From: Pseudomonadota bacterium
GTDB taxonomy: Bacteria; Pseudomonadota; Gammaproteobacteria; Burkholderiales; Usitatibacteraceae
Reading direction: 5' to 3'
DNA length: 36,134 nucleotides
NCBI GenBank assembly: GCA_029781595.1
Contig: JAKOWJ010000137.1
Coordinates: forward strand, 1 to 36,134
The position numbers were made by a program, and so were the translations under genes. Position 1 is the stretch's first letter. Each line of letters opens with the position of its first letter. The notes below the pieces were generated by a model. It ran no database searches and was not told the DNA's origin. It saw nothing but the letters and a program-made list of their open reading frames with translations. Shown one piece after another: positions 1 through 7,027 of this stretch.

Positions 1-438
1 CTGGACACCTTTCCCATCCGCGTGCCGGCGCTGCGCGAGCGGGCCGGGGACCTGGGCCTGCTCGCCGAGTCGCTGCTCGCCCGCGTGGCGCCCGGGCGGG
101 CGCTGCGCCTGACACCCGCCGCCTCGCGCGCCCTCGCCACGCGCCGCTTCGAGGGCAACATCCGCGAGCTGCGCAACCTCCTGGAGCGCGCGAGCCTGCT
201 CGCCGATGGCGAGGAGATCCGGCCCGAGCACCTGGGCGAGGAGGCGGGCGCCGCGGGCGAGCCGGCGGCGACGGCGCCGATCGCGCCGGAATGGCTCACG
301 CTGGAGGAGAACGAGCGCCGCTACCTCGAGTGGGCCGTGCGCCACCACGAGGGCTCGCGCCGCAGCCTCGCCGCGCGCCTGGGCGTGGGCGAGCGCACGC
401 TCTTCCGCAAGCTCGAGGCGCTGGCGCGGGCGCGCTGA
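1..438 (+). CDS. Sigma-54-dependent transcriptional activator, C-terminal part (5' end outside window)
   Basis: The reading frame is open from base 1 and runs to TGA at 436-438, so only the last 145 codons are present. The first residues (LDTFPIRVPALRER) match the end of the sigma-54 AAA+ domain, where NtrC-family proteins read L.xFPIxxPxLRER. FEGNIRELRN follows; it is the conserved WPGNVRELxN-like segment with Trp-Pro replaced by Phe-Glu. After an alanine-rich linker, the last ~45 residues form a Fis-type helix-turn-helix (SRRSLAARLGVGERTLFRKL). Proteins of this type bind upstream activating sequences and use ATP to remodel sigma-54 RNA polymerase. The sensor domain lies outside the window, so the signal is unknown. 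The gene converges on the next one with a 4-base gap. A candidate sigma-54 promoter lies 20 kb away (20418-20433), but nothing links the two. Confidence 0.9.
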   Translation: MDTFPIRVPALRERAGDLGLLAESLLARVAPGRALRLTPAASRALATRRFEGNIRELRNLLERASLLADGEEIRPEHLGEEAGAAGEPAATAPIAPEWLTLEENERRYLEWAVRHHEGSRRSLAARLGVGERTLFRKLEALARAR

Positions 439-442
439 GCCT

Positions 443-1849
443 TCAGGCCCCGCCCGGCGCTTCCCGCCACACCTGGCGGAACTTGCCGCTCGCCGGGTTC
501 GCGCGGACCGGCCCCGCCTCCACGCGCACGCGCACGCCCGCCAGGCCCTGGCTCGCGAGGAACGCGACGAGCGCGGCCTTCACGCGCGCCCCCGCGCCCC
601 GGCCGTGCGCCTCCGGCTCCACGCGCGCGCGCAGCTCGCCCGACCCCGCCTGCACCACCTGGAAGCGGTGCTCGCCCGTGGCCTCCTCGATCGCCGTCGT
701 GAGCGCCATGGGCAGGATCGTCGCCTCGCGCCCGCCCGCGCCGCGCACGCGCAGCAGCTCGTCGCGCCGGCCGTCCACGCGGATCACCGGGAAGGGGCTG
801 CCGCAGGGGCACGGGCGCGAGGCGAGCGTGACGCTGTCGCCCAGCTCGTAGCGCACCAGCGGCTGCACGCGGTTCGCGAGGTGCGTGAGCAGCACCGTGC
901 ACGAGGGCTCGTCCGGCGGCACCGCGCGCCCGCGCTCGTCCACCGGCTCCAGGATCACCCAGTCGTCGTTCAGGTGCAGCGCGCCGTGCCCGCACTCGCA
1001 GGCGATGTTGAGGAACTCCGAGGCCCCGTAGTCGCCCGCGACGCGGCAGCCGAAGGCGCGCTCGACGTGGCGGCGCGCGCCCGGGGCGAGCCACTCGCCG
1101 CCGTACCACAGCGCCTGCGGCGCGAGGGCGAGGCGCCCGGCCTCCTTCTCGCCGGCCAGCGCGCGCAGCACCGTGGCGTAGGAGGCCACCACCGTCGGGC
1201 GGAAGTCCTCCAGCCGCGCGCACAGCTCGGTGAGCGGCAGGCCCACGGGGAAGACGCGCGCGTTGGCGTGGAACCACGGGTTGAGCGCGCGCAGCCGCTC
1301 CCACTCCGCGACGCCCGCGAAGTGCCCGCCGGTGGCCGCCACGAGCGCGAAGCGCATGCCGGAGAGCGGCAGGCGCCAGTTCCACGCCGGCGCGAGGGCC
1401 CCGAGGCGCGTGGCGCCCAGCGCGTCGTAGACGGCCAGCGCGTCGGCGTCGTGCACCAGCAGCCCCGGCACGCCGGTGGTCCCGGAGCTGGAGAAGACGG
1501 CGTAGCGGCCGAGGTAGGGCCGGCCCACGCGCGAGGCATCGGCGACGAAGGCCTCGACGCCCGCGCGCGTGACGGCCGGGTCGGTCACCCAGTCGTCGAA
1601 GCGCGCCATGAGCTCGGCCTTGCGCACGGCGGGCAGCGCCGCGAGATGCCGTTCGTGCCCGCCGTGACGGCCCCAGCGCTCGCGGTAGAACGCCGAGTGG
1701 CGGCCCGTCCAGTCCAGCAGCCGCGCCAGGCGCGCCTCGCGAAGCCGCGCGATGGCCTCGCGCCCGGCGCCCTGCGCCAGCGCCGCGTCGCCCGCGAAGG
1801 CGGACCAGCGCCACATCGCATCGAGGAAGGGCCAGTCGGCGGCGTGCAT
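443..1849 (-). CDS. PaaK-like adenylate-forming enzyme (phenylacetate-CoA ligase family)
   Basis: A 468-residue protein starting at ATG 1849. It carries the hallmarks of the ANL superfamily: a Ser/Thr/Gly-rich phosphate-binding loop (VFSSSGTTGVPG, about residues 117-128), an aromatic-x-x-[ST]-E motif (YGASE), and the RYELGD segment typical of the PaaK branch. Two Cys clusters (CECGH and CPCGSP) resemble the zinc-binding Cys motifs of PaaK/F390-synthetase relatives. These enzymes activate a carboxylate with ATP and usually transfer it to CoA. No phenylacetate (paa) genes or other aromatic catabolism genes are nearby, so the substrate cannot be named. PaaK relatives also act in capsule or secondary metabolite pathways. 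It has no signal peptide and is expected in the cytoplasm. It is transcribed alone, away from the metal-uptake operon that starts at 1956. Confidence 0.85.
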   Translation of the reverse strand: MHAADWPFLDAMWRWSAFAGDAALAQGAGREAIARLREARLARLLDWTGRHSAFYRERWGRHGGHERHLAALPAVRKAELMARFDDWVTDPAVTRAGVEAFVADASRVGRPYLGRYAVFSSSGTTGVPGLLVHDADALAVYDALGATRLGALAPAWNWRLPLSGMRFALVAATGGHFAGVAEWERLRALNPWFHANARVFPVGLPLTELCARLEDFRPTVVASYATVLRALAGEKEAGRLALAPQALWYGGEWLAPGARRHVERAFGCRVAGDYGASEFLNIACECGHGALHLNDDWVILEPVDERGRAVPPDEPSCTVLLTHLANRVQPLVRYELGDSVTLASRPCPCGSPFPVIRVDGRRDELLRVRGAGGREATILPMALTTAIEEATGEHRFQVVQAGSGELRARVEPEAHGRGAGARVKAALVAFLASQGLAGVRVRVEAGPVRANPASGKFRQVWREAPGGA

Positions 1850-1943
1850 GGCTCGCGTCCGGGAACTTTCCCCTCGATTCGTACACCCAAGCGGGGCCGG
1901 TCGCCCCCGGCTGGATCAGGAAAACCGCTCGTCCCGAGGCTGC

Positions 1944-1949
1944 TAGACT
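1944..1949 (+). promoter_or_regulatory. Candidate extended -10 element for the metal-uptake operon
   Basis: TGCTAGACT (1941-1949) has the TGn extension and four of six matches to TATAAT. Transcription would begin about 7 bases later, on or next to the GTG start at 1956, so the first mRNA of the operon may be leaderless. I see no convincing -35 box and no AT-rich Zur-like palindrome in 1850-1955. Confidence 0.4.
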
Positions 1950-1955
1950 CCCGCC

Positions 1956-2258
1956 GTGCTGCGCCGTCTCCCCGCCCTCCTCCTCGCCTTCCTGCTGCTC
2001 GGCCTGCAGCAGCAGGTGGCCGTGCACGTCTTCGAGCACCTCGCCTCGCGCCACGACCCGGGCCTGGAGGCGCCGGCCGGCAGCGCGAGCTGCGCCACCT
2101 GCGAGATCCTCGCCTCCGGCGCCGACAGCGTGCCCGCGACGGCCCTGCCGGCGCTCGCCACGCGCGTGGCGCCCGATTTCCAGCCGGCCGCGTTCACCTC
2201 GCGGCCGGTCGCCTTCGCCGCCAGCTACCGCTCCCGGGCCCCGCCGCCCCTCTCCTGA
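1956..2258 (+). CDS. Small exported Cys/His protein, first gene of the metal-uptake operon (DUF2946-like)
   Basis: A 100-residue protein with a GTG start at 1956. An N-terminal hydrophobic segment (about residues 5-20) looks like a signal peptide or membrane anchor. It is followed by HVFEHLASRH and a CATC pair. This pattern, short length with hydrophobic start, spaced His and a CxxC, resembles DUF2946-type proteins, which often lie beside metal-transport or TonB-related genes; the assignment is tentative. It lies 69 bases ahead of the outer-membrane barrel gene and is probably co-transcribed with it. Binding a metal such as zinc or copper in the periplasm is a reasonable guess from the His/Cys pattern and context, but nothing proves it. 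No ribosome-binding site is visible before the GTG, consistent with leaderless initiation. Confidence 0.65.
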   Translation: MLRRLPALLLAFLLLGLQQQVAVHVFEHLASRHDPGLEAPAGSASCATCEILASGADSVPATALPALATRVAPDFQPAAFTSRPVAFAASYRSRAPPPLS

Positions 2259-2271
2259 AGCGAACCGATCC

Positions 2272-2302
2272 CCTCGCCCACGCCCCCCGCGGCGCGGCGA
2301 GG
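2272..2302 (+). other. Intergenic hairpin between first and second genes of the metal operon
   Basis: CCTCGCC (2272-2278) and GGCGAGG (2296-2302) are perfect 7-bp arms around a 17-base loop, between the stop at 2258 and the ATG at 2328. No U-tract follows. It could modulate expression of the two ends of the operon or stabilise mRNA, but short stems arise easily at this GC content. Confidence 0.25.
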
Positions 2303-2327
2303 CCCGTTTCCGTCCTTGGGAGATCCC

Positions 2328-3722
2328 ATGAACCGATCCCTGTTGTGGCCCGGCGCGCTCGCGCTGGGACTTTGCCTCGCCCCCGCGGCCGGCGCCGCCG
2401 ATGCGGCCGATCCGGGCCTCGCCGAGCTGCGCGCGCAGCTGCGCGACCTGCGCCAGCAGTACGAGGCGCGCCTCGCGGACCTCGAGCGGCGCCTGTCCGC
2501 CGCCGAGGCGCGCACCGCGGCCCCGGCGCCCGCGCCCGTCGCGGCCGCCCCCACCCCGCCCCCGGCCCCCGCGCGAGCCGCGGCCCCGGTGGGCGCCAAC
2601 GCCTTCAACCCGGCCGTCTCCGTCGTGCTGCAGGGCAACTACGCGAACCTCCAGCGCGACCCGGCCGGCTACGCCCTCAGCGGCTTCGCGCCCGGCGGCG
2701 AGATCGGCCCCGGCAAGCGCGGCTTCTCGCTGGCCGAGAGCGAGCTCGCCCTGGCCGCCAACGTCGACGACCGCTTCAGCGCCAACCTCATCGCCTCCAT
2801 CAGCCCCGAGGACACCATCGGCGTGGAGGAGGCCTACGCGATCTACACGGCCGCGCCCGCGGGGCTGGTGCCCAAGTTCGGGCGCTTCCGCTCCGGCATC
2901 GGCTACCTCAACGAGCAGCACCCGCACGTCTTCGACTTCTACGGCGCGCCGCTGGCCTACGAGGCGATGCTGGGCGGGCAGTACACGCAGGACGGGCTGC
3001 AGCTGAAGTGGGTCACGCCCCTCGACACCTTCCTCGAGCTGGGCGCCGAGGCCGGCGGCGGCGAGGGCTTCCCCGGCACGGCGCGCGCCAAGAACGGCGG
3101 CGCGAGCGGGGCGCTCTTCGCGCACGTCGGCGGCGACATCGGCTTCAGCCACTCCTGGCGCGCGGGCCTGTCGTGGCTGCGCACCGGCGCGCAGGGCCGC
3201 GAGTGGACGCAGGCCGACTCCCTCGGCGACGACGCCGTCGTCTCGTTCACCGGCCGCAGCGACCTCGCCCTCGCCGACTTCGTGTGGAAGTGGGCCCCGG
3301 GCGGCAACGCGCGGGCGACGAACTTCAAGCTGCAGGGCGAGTACCTGCGCCGTCGCGAGCGGGGCGATCTCGCCTACGACGCCGACGGCGCGCTCGGCCG
3401 CAACGCCATGGCGCCCTACCGCTCCACCCAGTCGGGCTGGTACGTGCAGGGCGTGTGGCAGTTCATGCCGCAATGGCGCGTGGGCCTGCGATACGACCGC
3501 CTCTCGCCCGGCACCGTGGACTACGGCGCCAATGGCCAATGGCTCGCGACGGACGGCTTCCGGCCGAAGCGCACGGCGCTGATGGTGGACTGGACGCCCT
3601 CCGAGTTCAGCCGCATCCGCGCGCAGTTCGCGCGCAGCGAGACGCTGCCCGGCCTGGCCGACGACCAGTTCTTCCTGCAGTACATCCTTTCCCTGGGCGC
3701 GCACGGCGCGCACCGCTACTGA
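2328..3722 (+). CDS. Outer-membrane beta-barrel protein with N-terminal coiled coil, porin-like
   Basis: I place the start at ATG 2328, giving 464 residues, because GGGAGA (2318-2323) sits at ribosome-binding distance and the protein then begins with a signal peptide ending AAGAADA. A TTG 12 bases upstream is in frame but would precede that site. The mature protein starts with a Glu/Arg/Leu-rich coiled coil (AELRAQLRDLRQQYEARLAD), as in trimeric porins that anchor to peptidoglycan. A Pro/Ala linker follows, then a long barrel-like region of alternating aromatic and polar strands. It ends in a C-terminal Tyr, typical of Bam-inserted barrels. There is no TonB box or plug domain that I can see. 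Because the binding protein and permease follow directly (15-base gap), the likely role is moving a metal ion or its complex across the outer membrane. Confidence 0.75.
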   Translation: MNRSLLWPGALALGLCLAPAAGAADAADPGLAELRAQLRDLRQQYEARLADLERRLSAAEARTAAPAPAPVAAAPTPPPAPARAAAPVGANAFNPAVSVVLQGNYANLQRDPAGYALSGFAPGGEIGPGKRGFSLAESELALAANVDDRFSANLIASISPEDTIGVEEAYAIYTAAPAGLVPKFGRFRSGIGYLNEQHPHVFDFYGAPLAYEAMLGGQYTQDGLQLKWVTPLDTFLELGAEAGGGEGFPGTARAKNGGASGALFAHVGGDIGFSHSWRAGLSWLRTGAQGREWTQADSLGDDAVVSFTGRSDLALADFVWKWAPGGNARATNFKLQGEYLRRRERGDLAYDADGALGRNAMAPYRSTQSGWYVQGVWQFMPQWRVGLRYDRLSPGTVDYGANGQWLATDGFRPKRTALMVDWTPSEFSRIRAQFARSETLPGLADDQFFLQYILSLGAHGAHRY

Positions 3723-3736
3723 CGGGAGCCGAAACG

Positions 3737-4639
3737 ATGAACCGATTCCTCCGCCTCGCCGCGCTGCTCCTCGCCACCGCCGCGCTCCCCGCCTTCGCGG
3801 ACCTGAAGATCCTCGCCACCGTGCCCGAGTGGGGCGCGCTCGCCCGCGAGCTGGGCGGCGACAAGGTGAGCGTGACCGTCGCCACCGGCCCCCTGCAGGA
3901 CCCGCACCACGTGGAGGCGCGGCCCAGCCTCATCGCCCGCGCGCGCGGCGCGGATCTCGTGGTCGCCACCGGCGCCGAGCTGGAGGTGGGCTGGCTGCCC
4001 ATGGTGCTGCAGCAGGCCGGGAACCCGAAGCTCAGGCCCGGGCAGCCGGGCTATTTCGAGGCCGCCTCCTTCGTCGCGCTGCGCGACAAGCCCGCGCGCC
4101 TGGACCGCGCCGAGGGCGACGTGCACGCCGAGGGCAACCCGCACATCCAGACGGACCCGCGCAACGTCGCGCTCGTGGCCGCGGCGCTCGCCGCGCGCCT
4201 GGCCGAGCTCGACCCGCCGGCCGCGGACTGGTACCGCGCGCGCCACACCGCGTTCGCCGCGCGCTGGGCGGCGGCCATCGCGCGCTGGGAGAAGGACGCG
4301 GCGGGCCTGCGCGGCACGGCCGTGCTGGTGCACCACGACGCCTTCCCGTACCTCTTCGCCTGGCTGGGGATGCGCAAGGTGGCCACGCTCGAGCCCAAGC
4401 CGGGCGTGGAGCCCACCACGGCGCACCTGGCGCAGGTGCTCGAGCTCCTGCGCACGCAGCCCGTGCGCATGGTGATCCGCGCCGCCTACCAGGACGAGCG
4501 CGCGGCGCAGTGGATCGCCGGGCGCGCCGGCATCAAGGTGGTGACGCTGCCCTTCACCGTGGGCGGCACCGACGGCGCGACCGACCTCTTCGGCCTGTAC
4601 GAGGACACGGTGCGGCGCCTGAAGGAGGGCCTGAAGTGA
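3737..4639 (+). CDS. ZnuA-like metal ABC transporter substrate-binding protein (cluster A-I)
   Basis: A 300-residue periplasmic protein with a signal peptide ending AFA at about residue 21. It has the conserved metal-site segments of the cluster A-I (ZnuA/TroA/PsaA) family: DPHHVE (His57/58), NPHIQTDP (His136), LVHHDAFPYL (His199/200) and an acidic residue near TDGATDLF (about 279-283). The His-rich loop of many high-affinity ZnuA proteins is missing; a short Glu/His stretch (AEGDVHAEG, 125-133) sits where that loop would be. Zinc or manganese is the usual cargo of the family, and the sequence alone does not decide which. The ATG at 3737 lies 14 bases after the barrel stop with a GGGAG site (3724-3728). 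The stop overlaps the permease start by 3 bases, so the two are translationally coupled. Confidence 0.88.
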   Translation: MNRFLRLAALLLATAALPAFADLKILATVPEWGALARELGGDKVSVTVATGPLQDPHHVEARPSLIARARGADLVVATGAELEVGWLPMVLQQAGNPKLRPGQPGYFEAASFVALRDKPARLDRAEGDVHAEGNPHIQTDPRNVALVAAALAARLAELDPPAADWYRARHTAFAARWAAAIARWEKDAAGLRGTAVLVHHDAFPYLFAWLGMRKVATLEPKPGVEPTTAHLAQVLELLRTQPVRMVIRAAYQDERAAQWIAGRAGIKVVTLPFTVGGTDGATDLFGLYEDTVRRLKEGLK

Positions 4640-5418
4640 GCGCGCTGGACCTCTCCATCCTGTGGCCGGCCCTCGTGGCCGGCCTGCTGGTCACGGCCAC
4701 GCACGTGCCGCTGGGCACGCAGGTGCTGCGGCGCGGCATCGTCTTCATCGACATCGCCATCGCGCAGATCGCCGGCTGCGGCGTGCTGCTCGCCGACCGC
4801 CTGGGCTTCGAGGCCGCCGGCCCCGGCGCGCAGGTCGCCGCCTTCGCCGCGGCCCTGGCCGGCGCCCTGCTCCTCACCTGGACCGAGCGCGTGTGGCCCG
4901 AGGTGCAGGAGGCGGTGATCGGCGTGGTGTTCGTGCTGGCGGCCACGGGGGGTGCGCTCCTGGTGGCCGCCAACCCGCACGGCAGCGAGCACCTGCGCGA
5001 CCTGCTGGTGGGGCAGATCCTGTGGGTGAAGCCCTCGCAGCTCGCGGTGGCGGCCGGGCTCTACGCCCTCGTGCTGGCGGCGTGGTTCGGCCGCGGCGAG
5101 CGCCTGGGCCGCGCGGGCTTCTACGCGCTCTTCGCGCTCGCCGTCACCGTGAGCGTGCAGCTCGTGGGCCTGTACCTCGTGTTCGCCACGCTCATCGTGC
5201 CGCCGCTCGCCACGCGCGGCATGGGCCCGGGGCGCCTCGCGGCCGGATGGGGCATCGGCGCCGCGGGCTACGCGGCGGGGCTGGCGGCCTCCACGGCCGC
5301 GGACCTGCCCAGCGGGCCCATGGTGGTGTGGGCCATCGTCGCCGTGGCGGTGGCGTGGCGCGCCGCGGCGTCGCTGCGCGCGAGGCGCGGGACGCGCGTG
5401 GCGACGGCGGCGGACTAG
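4636..5418 (+). CDS. ZnuB-like metal ABC transporter permease (ABC-3 family)
   Basis: A 260-residue, highly hydrophobic protein starting at GTG 4636, which overlaps the TGA of the binding-protein gene (GTGA). The family features are visible: an N-terminal helix, then VLRRGIVFIDIAIAQIAGCGVLLAD, which is the conserved ABC-3 region (usually written RxxxFxGdalsHa), and further helices including VTVSVQLVGLYLVFATLIVPPL, which matches the conserved VGxLLVxAlLIiPaA stretch. About seven or eight membrane segments are expected. It should form the inner-membrane channel for the cargo bound by the upstream protein. No ABC ATPase gene (ZnuC type, Walker A/LSGGQ) is found downstream or anywhere in the window, which is unusual for this operon type. 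Its 3' end overlaps the convergent gene at 5415 by 4 bases. Confidence 0.88.
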   Translation: MSALDLSILWPALVAGLLVTATHVPLGTQVLRRGIVFIDIAIAQIAGCGVLLADRLGFEAAGPGAQVAAFAAALAGALLLTWTERVWPEVQEAVIGVVFVLAATGGALLVAANPHGSEHLRDLLVGQILWVKPSQLAVAAGLYALVLAAWFGRGERLGRAGFYALFALAVTVSVQLVGLYLVFATLIVPPLATRGMGPGRLAAGWGIGAAGYAAGLAASTAADLPSGPMVVWAIVAVAVAWRAAASLRARRGTRVATAAD

Positions 5419-5735
5419 CCGCGCGGCCGGCGCTCGACGCAGTAGGCGTAGCCGAGCGAGGCGAGCTCGCCCTGGGACAGGCTGTCGGAGCGGCTCGCGG
5501 CCTGGATCATGTAGGTCGCCACCTGCTCGCCCCAGTTGCTGGACGGCTTCGTGACGCCCTGCTCGAGGTCCTTCAGGCCCCGGCGCCTGGCACTCTCGAT
5601 CATGCTCGCGACGCGGTCGGCGGTGTTGCGGCAGGCGCGCTTGACCTCCTCGGAAGCGGCCTGCGCGAAGACGGGGGCGGGGCCCAGCGCTGCGAGGAGC
5701 GCGGCGCCGGCGAGGAGGAGCTTGGCGGCATTCAT
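5415..5735 (-). CDS. Small secreted protein of unknown function with two cysteines
   Basis: A 106-residue protein starting at ATG 5735, with a clear Sec signal peptide (hydrophobic residues 5-22, cleavage after VFA). The mature part is mostly polar and helical and has only two Cys (in RACRNT and AYCVER), which could form one disulfide in the periplasm. I do not recognise a family. Its last bases overlap the end of the metal-permease gene tail to tail (5415-5418). A GGAG-rich stretch lies inside the gene rather than before the ATG, so its ribosome-binding site is weak. It is a single gene on its strand; context gives no functional hint beyond an envelope location. Confidence 0.7.
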   Translation of the reverse strand: MNAAKLLLAGAALLAALGPAPVFAQAASEEVKRACRNTADRVASMIESARRRGLKDLEQGVTKPSSNWGEQVATYMIQAASRSDSLSQGELASLGYAYCVERRPRG

Positions 5736-5816
5736 GTTGACGTCCGTGTGGAAGAGGAAGGCGTGGAAGCGCGATTTTACCGCGCCCCCCCGCCGGCCGC
5801 TGCCGCGCGGCCGGGG

Positions 5817-5822
5817 TAGGAT
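5817..5822 (+). promoter_or_regulatory. Candidate -10 element for folE-BLUF
   Basis: TAGGAT at 5817-5822 matches four of six bases of TATAAT and sits about 27 bases before the folE ATG (5849), in a 113-base gap between divergent genes. No clear -35 box is present. A light-responsive MerR-type (LitR) operator was looked for and not seen. Confidence 0.3.
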
Positions 5823-5848
5823 AGGAGCCAGCCAACCGAGCCCGGACC

Positions 5849-6571
5849 ATGGACGACCAGACCCCCGCCCCCCCGCCGGCCGCCGAGGCCGCCGCGCCCG
5901 TCTCCGAGCGCATCCGCGCCCGCGTGCAGCGGGCGCGCGAGCGCTTCCACGCCAACGACAACATCGCCCGCTTCATCGAGCCGGGCGAGCTCCCCGAGCT
6001 GCAGAAGGAGGTCGAGGAGAAGATGCAGCGCGTGCTCGAGAGCCTGGTGATCGACACCGAGAGCGACCACAACACGCGCGAGACGGCGCGGCGCGTGGCG
6101 CGCATGTACGTGACCGAGGTCTTCCGCGGCCGCTACACCGCGCACCCGCCCGTCACCGAGTTCCCCAACGTCGAGCGCCTGAACGAGCTGATGATCGTGG
6201 GGCCCATCACGGTGAGGAGCGCCTGCTCGCACCACCTGTGCCCCATCATCGGCCGCGTGTGGATCGGCGTGATGCCCAACGAGCACTCCAACCTCATCGG
6301 CCTGTCCAAGTACGCGCGCCTGTGCGACTGGGTGATGAGCCGGCCGCAGATCCAGGAGGAGGCCGTCACGCGCCTGGCGGACCTGCTGCAGGCCCGGATG
6401 CAGCCCGACGGCCTGGCGGTGGTGATGGAGGCCGACCACTTCTGCATGCAGTGGCGCGGCGTGAAGGACACCGACTCGAAGATGGTCAACAGCGTCATGC
6501 GCGGCTCGTTCCTGCGCGACGCGAACCTGCGGCGCGAGTTCCTCGCGCTGCTGCAGCGCAAGAACGCCTAG
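5849..6571 (+). CDS. folE: GTP cyclohydrolase I (type IA FolE)
   Basis: A 240-residue homologue of GTP cyclohydrolase I, which converts GTP to 7,8-dihydroneopterin triphosphate and formate, the first step to tetrahydrofolate and biopterin. Family segments are clear: HNTRETARRVA (usually DPNTRETPKRVA), the zinc site Cys126-x-x-His129 (in SACSHHLCP) with the third ligand Cys199 (in HFCMQWRGV), and SNLIGLSKYAR for substrate binding and decamer contacts. Two positions differ from the usual form: CSHHLCPI in place of CEHHLVPF and MQWRGV in place of MTMRGV. The first ~30 residues are a Pro/Ala-rich extension. The gene is followed after 9 bases by a BLUF photoreceptor gene whose ribosome-binding site overlaps the folE stop. 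Paralogous folE genes linked to light-response clusters with photolyase are known; this could be one, rather than the housekeeping copy. Confidence 0.9.
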   Translation: MDDQTPAPPPAAEAAAPVSERIRARVQRARERFHANDNIARFIEPGELPELQKEVEEKMQRVLESLVIDTESDHNTRETARRVARMYVTEVFRGRYTAHPPVTEFPNVERLNELMIVGPITVRSACSHHLCPIIGRVWIGVMPNEHSNLIGLSKYARLCDWVMSRPQIQEEAVTRLADLLQARMQPDGLAVVMEADHFCMQWRGVKDTDSKMVNSVMRGSFLRDANLRREFLALLQRKNA

Positions 6572-6580
6572 GAGAATCCG

Positions 6581-7009
6581 ATGCTCGTCAGACTGCTCTA
6601 CGCCAGCCGCGCCGCGGGGCCCGTCGCCCCGGAGGCGATCGAGGCCATCCTCGCCCAGTCGCGCGCGCACAACCCGGCCCTGGGCATCACCGGCGTGCTC
6701 TGCCAGAGCGGCGAGGTGTTCATGCAGGTGCTCGAGGGCGGGCGCGACGCCGTCAACCGCCTCTACAACCAGATCGTGCGCGACGAGCGCCACCGCGACG
6801 TGGTGCTGCTGCACTACGAGGAGGTCGCCGAGCGCGCCTTCCCGGGCTGGACCATGGGGCAGGTGAACCTCGCCCGGGTGAATCCCTCGACGCTCCTCAA
6901 GTACGGCGAGAAGCCCGTGCTCGACCCCTATGCCATCTCCGGGCGCGCCGCGATGGCGCTGCTGCAGGAGCTCATCGCCTCCGCGCAGGTGATCGGCCGC
7001 GCGAGCTGA
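6581..7009 (+). CDS. Stand-alone BLUF domain blue-light sensor
   Basis: A 142-residue protein made almost entirely of one BLUF domain, which binds FAD and reports blue light by rearranging hydrogen bonds around the flavin. The key residues are all present: Tyr7 (LLYASRA), Asn31 (SRAHNP), Gln49 (VFMQVLEG), plus Trp90 and Met92 (FPGWTMG) on beta-5. The GITGVLCQSG and LEGGRDAVNRLYNQIVRD segments match the family core. The C-terminal ~45 residues form the two capping helices found in short BLUF proteins. No output domain is fused, so signalling must pass through a protein partner. The ATG at 6581 is 9 bases after the folE stop, with AGGAG overlapping that stop. The hydrolase gene follows 18 bases later, so folE, BLUF and hydrolase likely form one transcript. 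Confidence 0.93.
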   Translation: MLVRLLYASRAAGPVAPEAIEAILAQSRAHNPALGITGVLCQSGEVFMQVLEGGRDAVNRLYNQIVRDERHRDVVLLHYEEVAERAFPGWTMGQVNLARVNPSTLLKYGEKPVLDPYAISGRAAMALLQELIASAQVIGRAS

Positions 7010-7027
7010 GGCCGCCCGGTCCCGCCC

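Noticed and set aside
206-4639. Very long open frames antisense to or overlapping the called genes (for example 206-4639 plus, 7772-12385 minus, 18042-22802 minus, 25013-28807 minus)
   Set aside because: Their translations are Arg/Ala/Pro/Gly-rich, lack domains and mirror real genes in another frame. They arise because stop codons are rare at this GC content. Only the segments with family motifs were kept.
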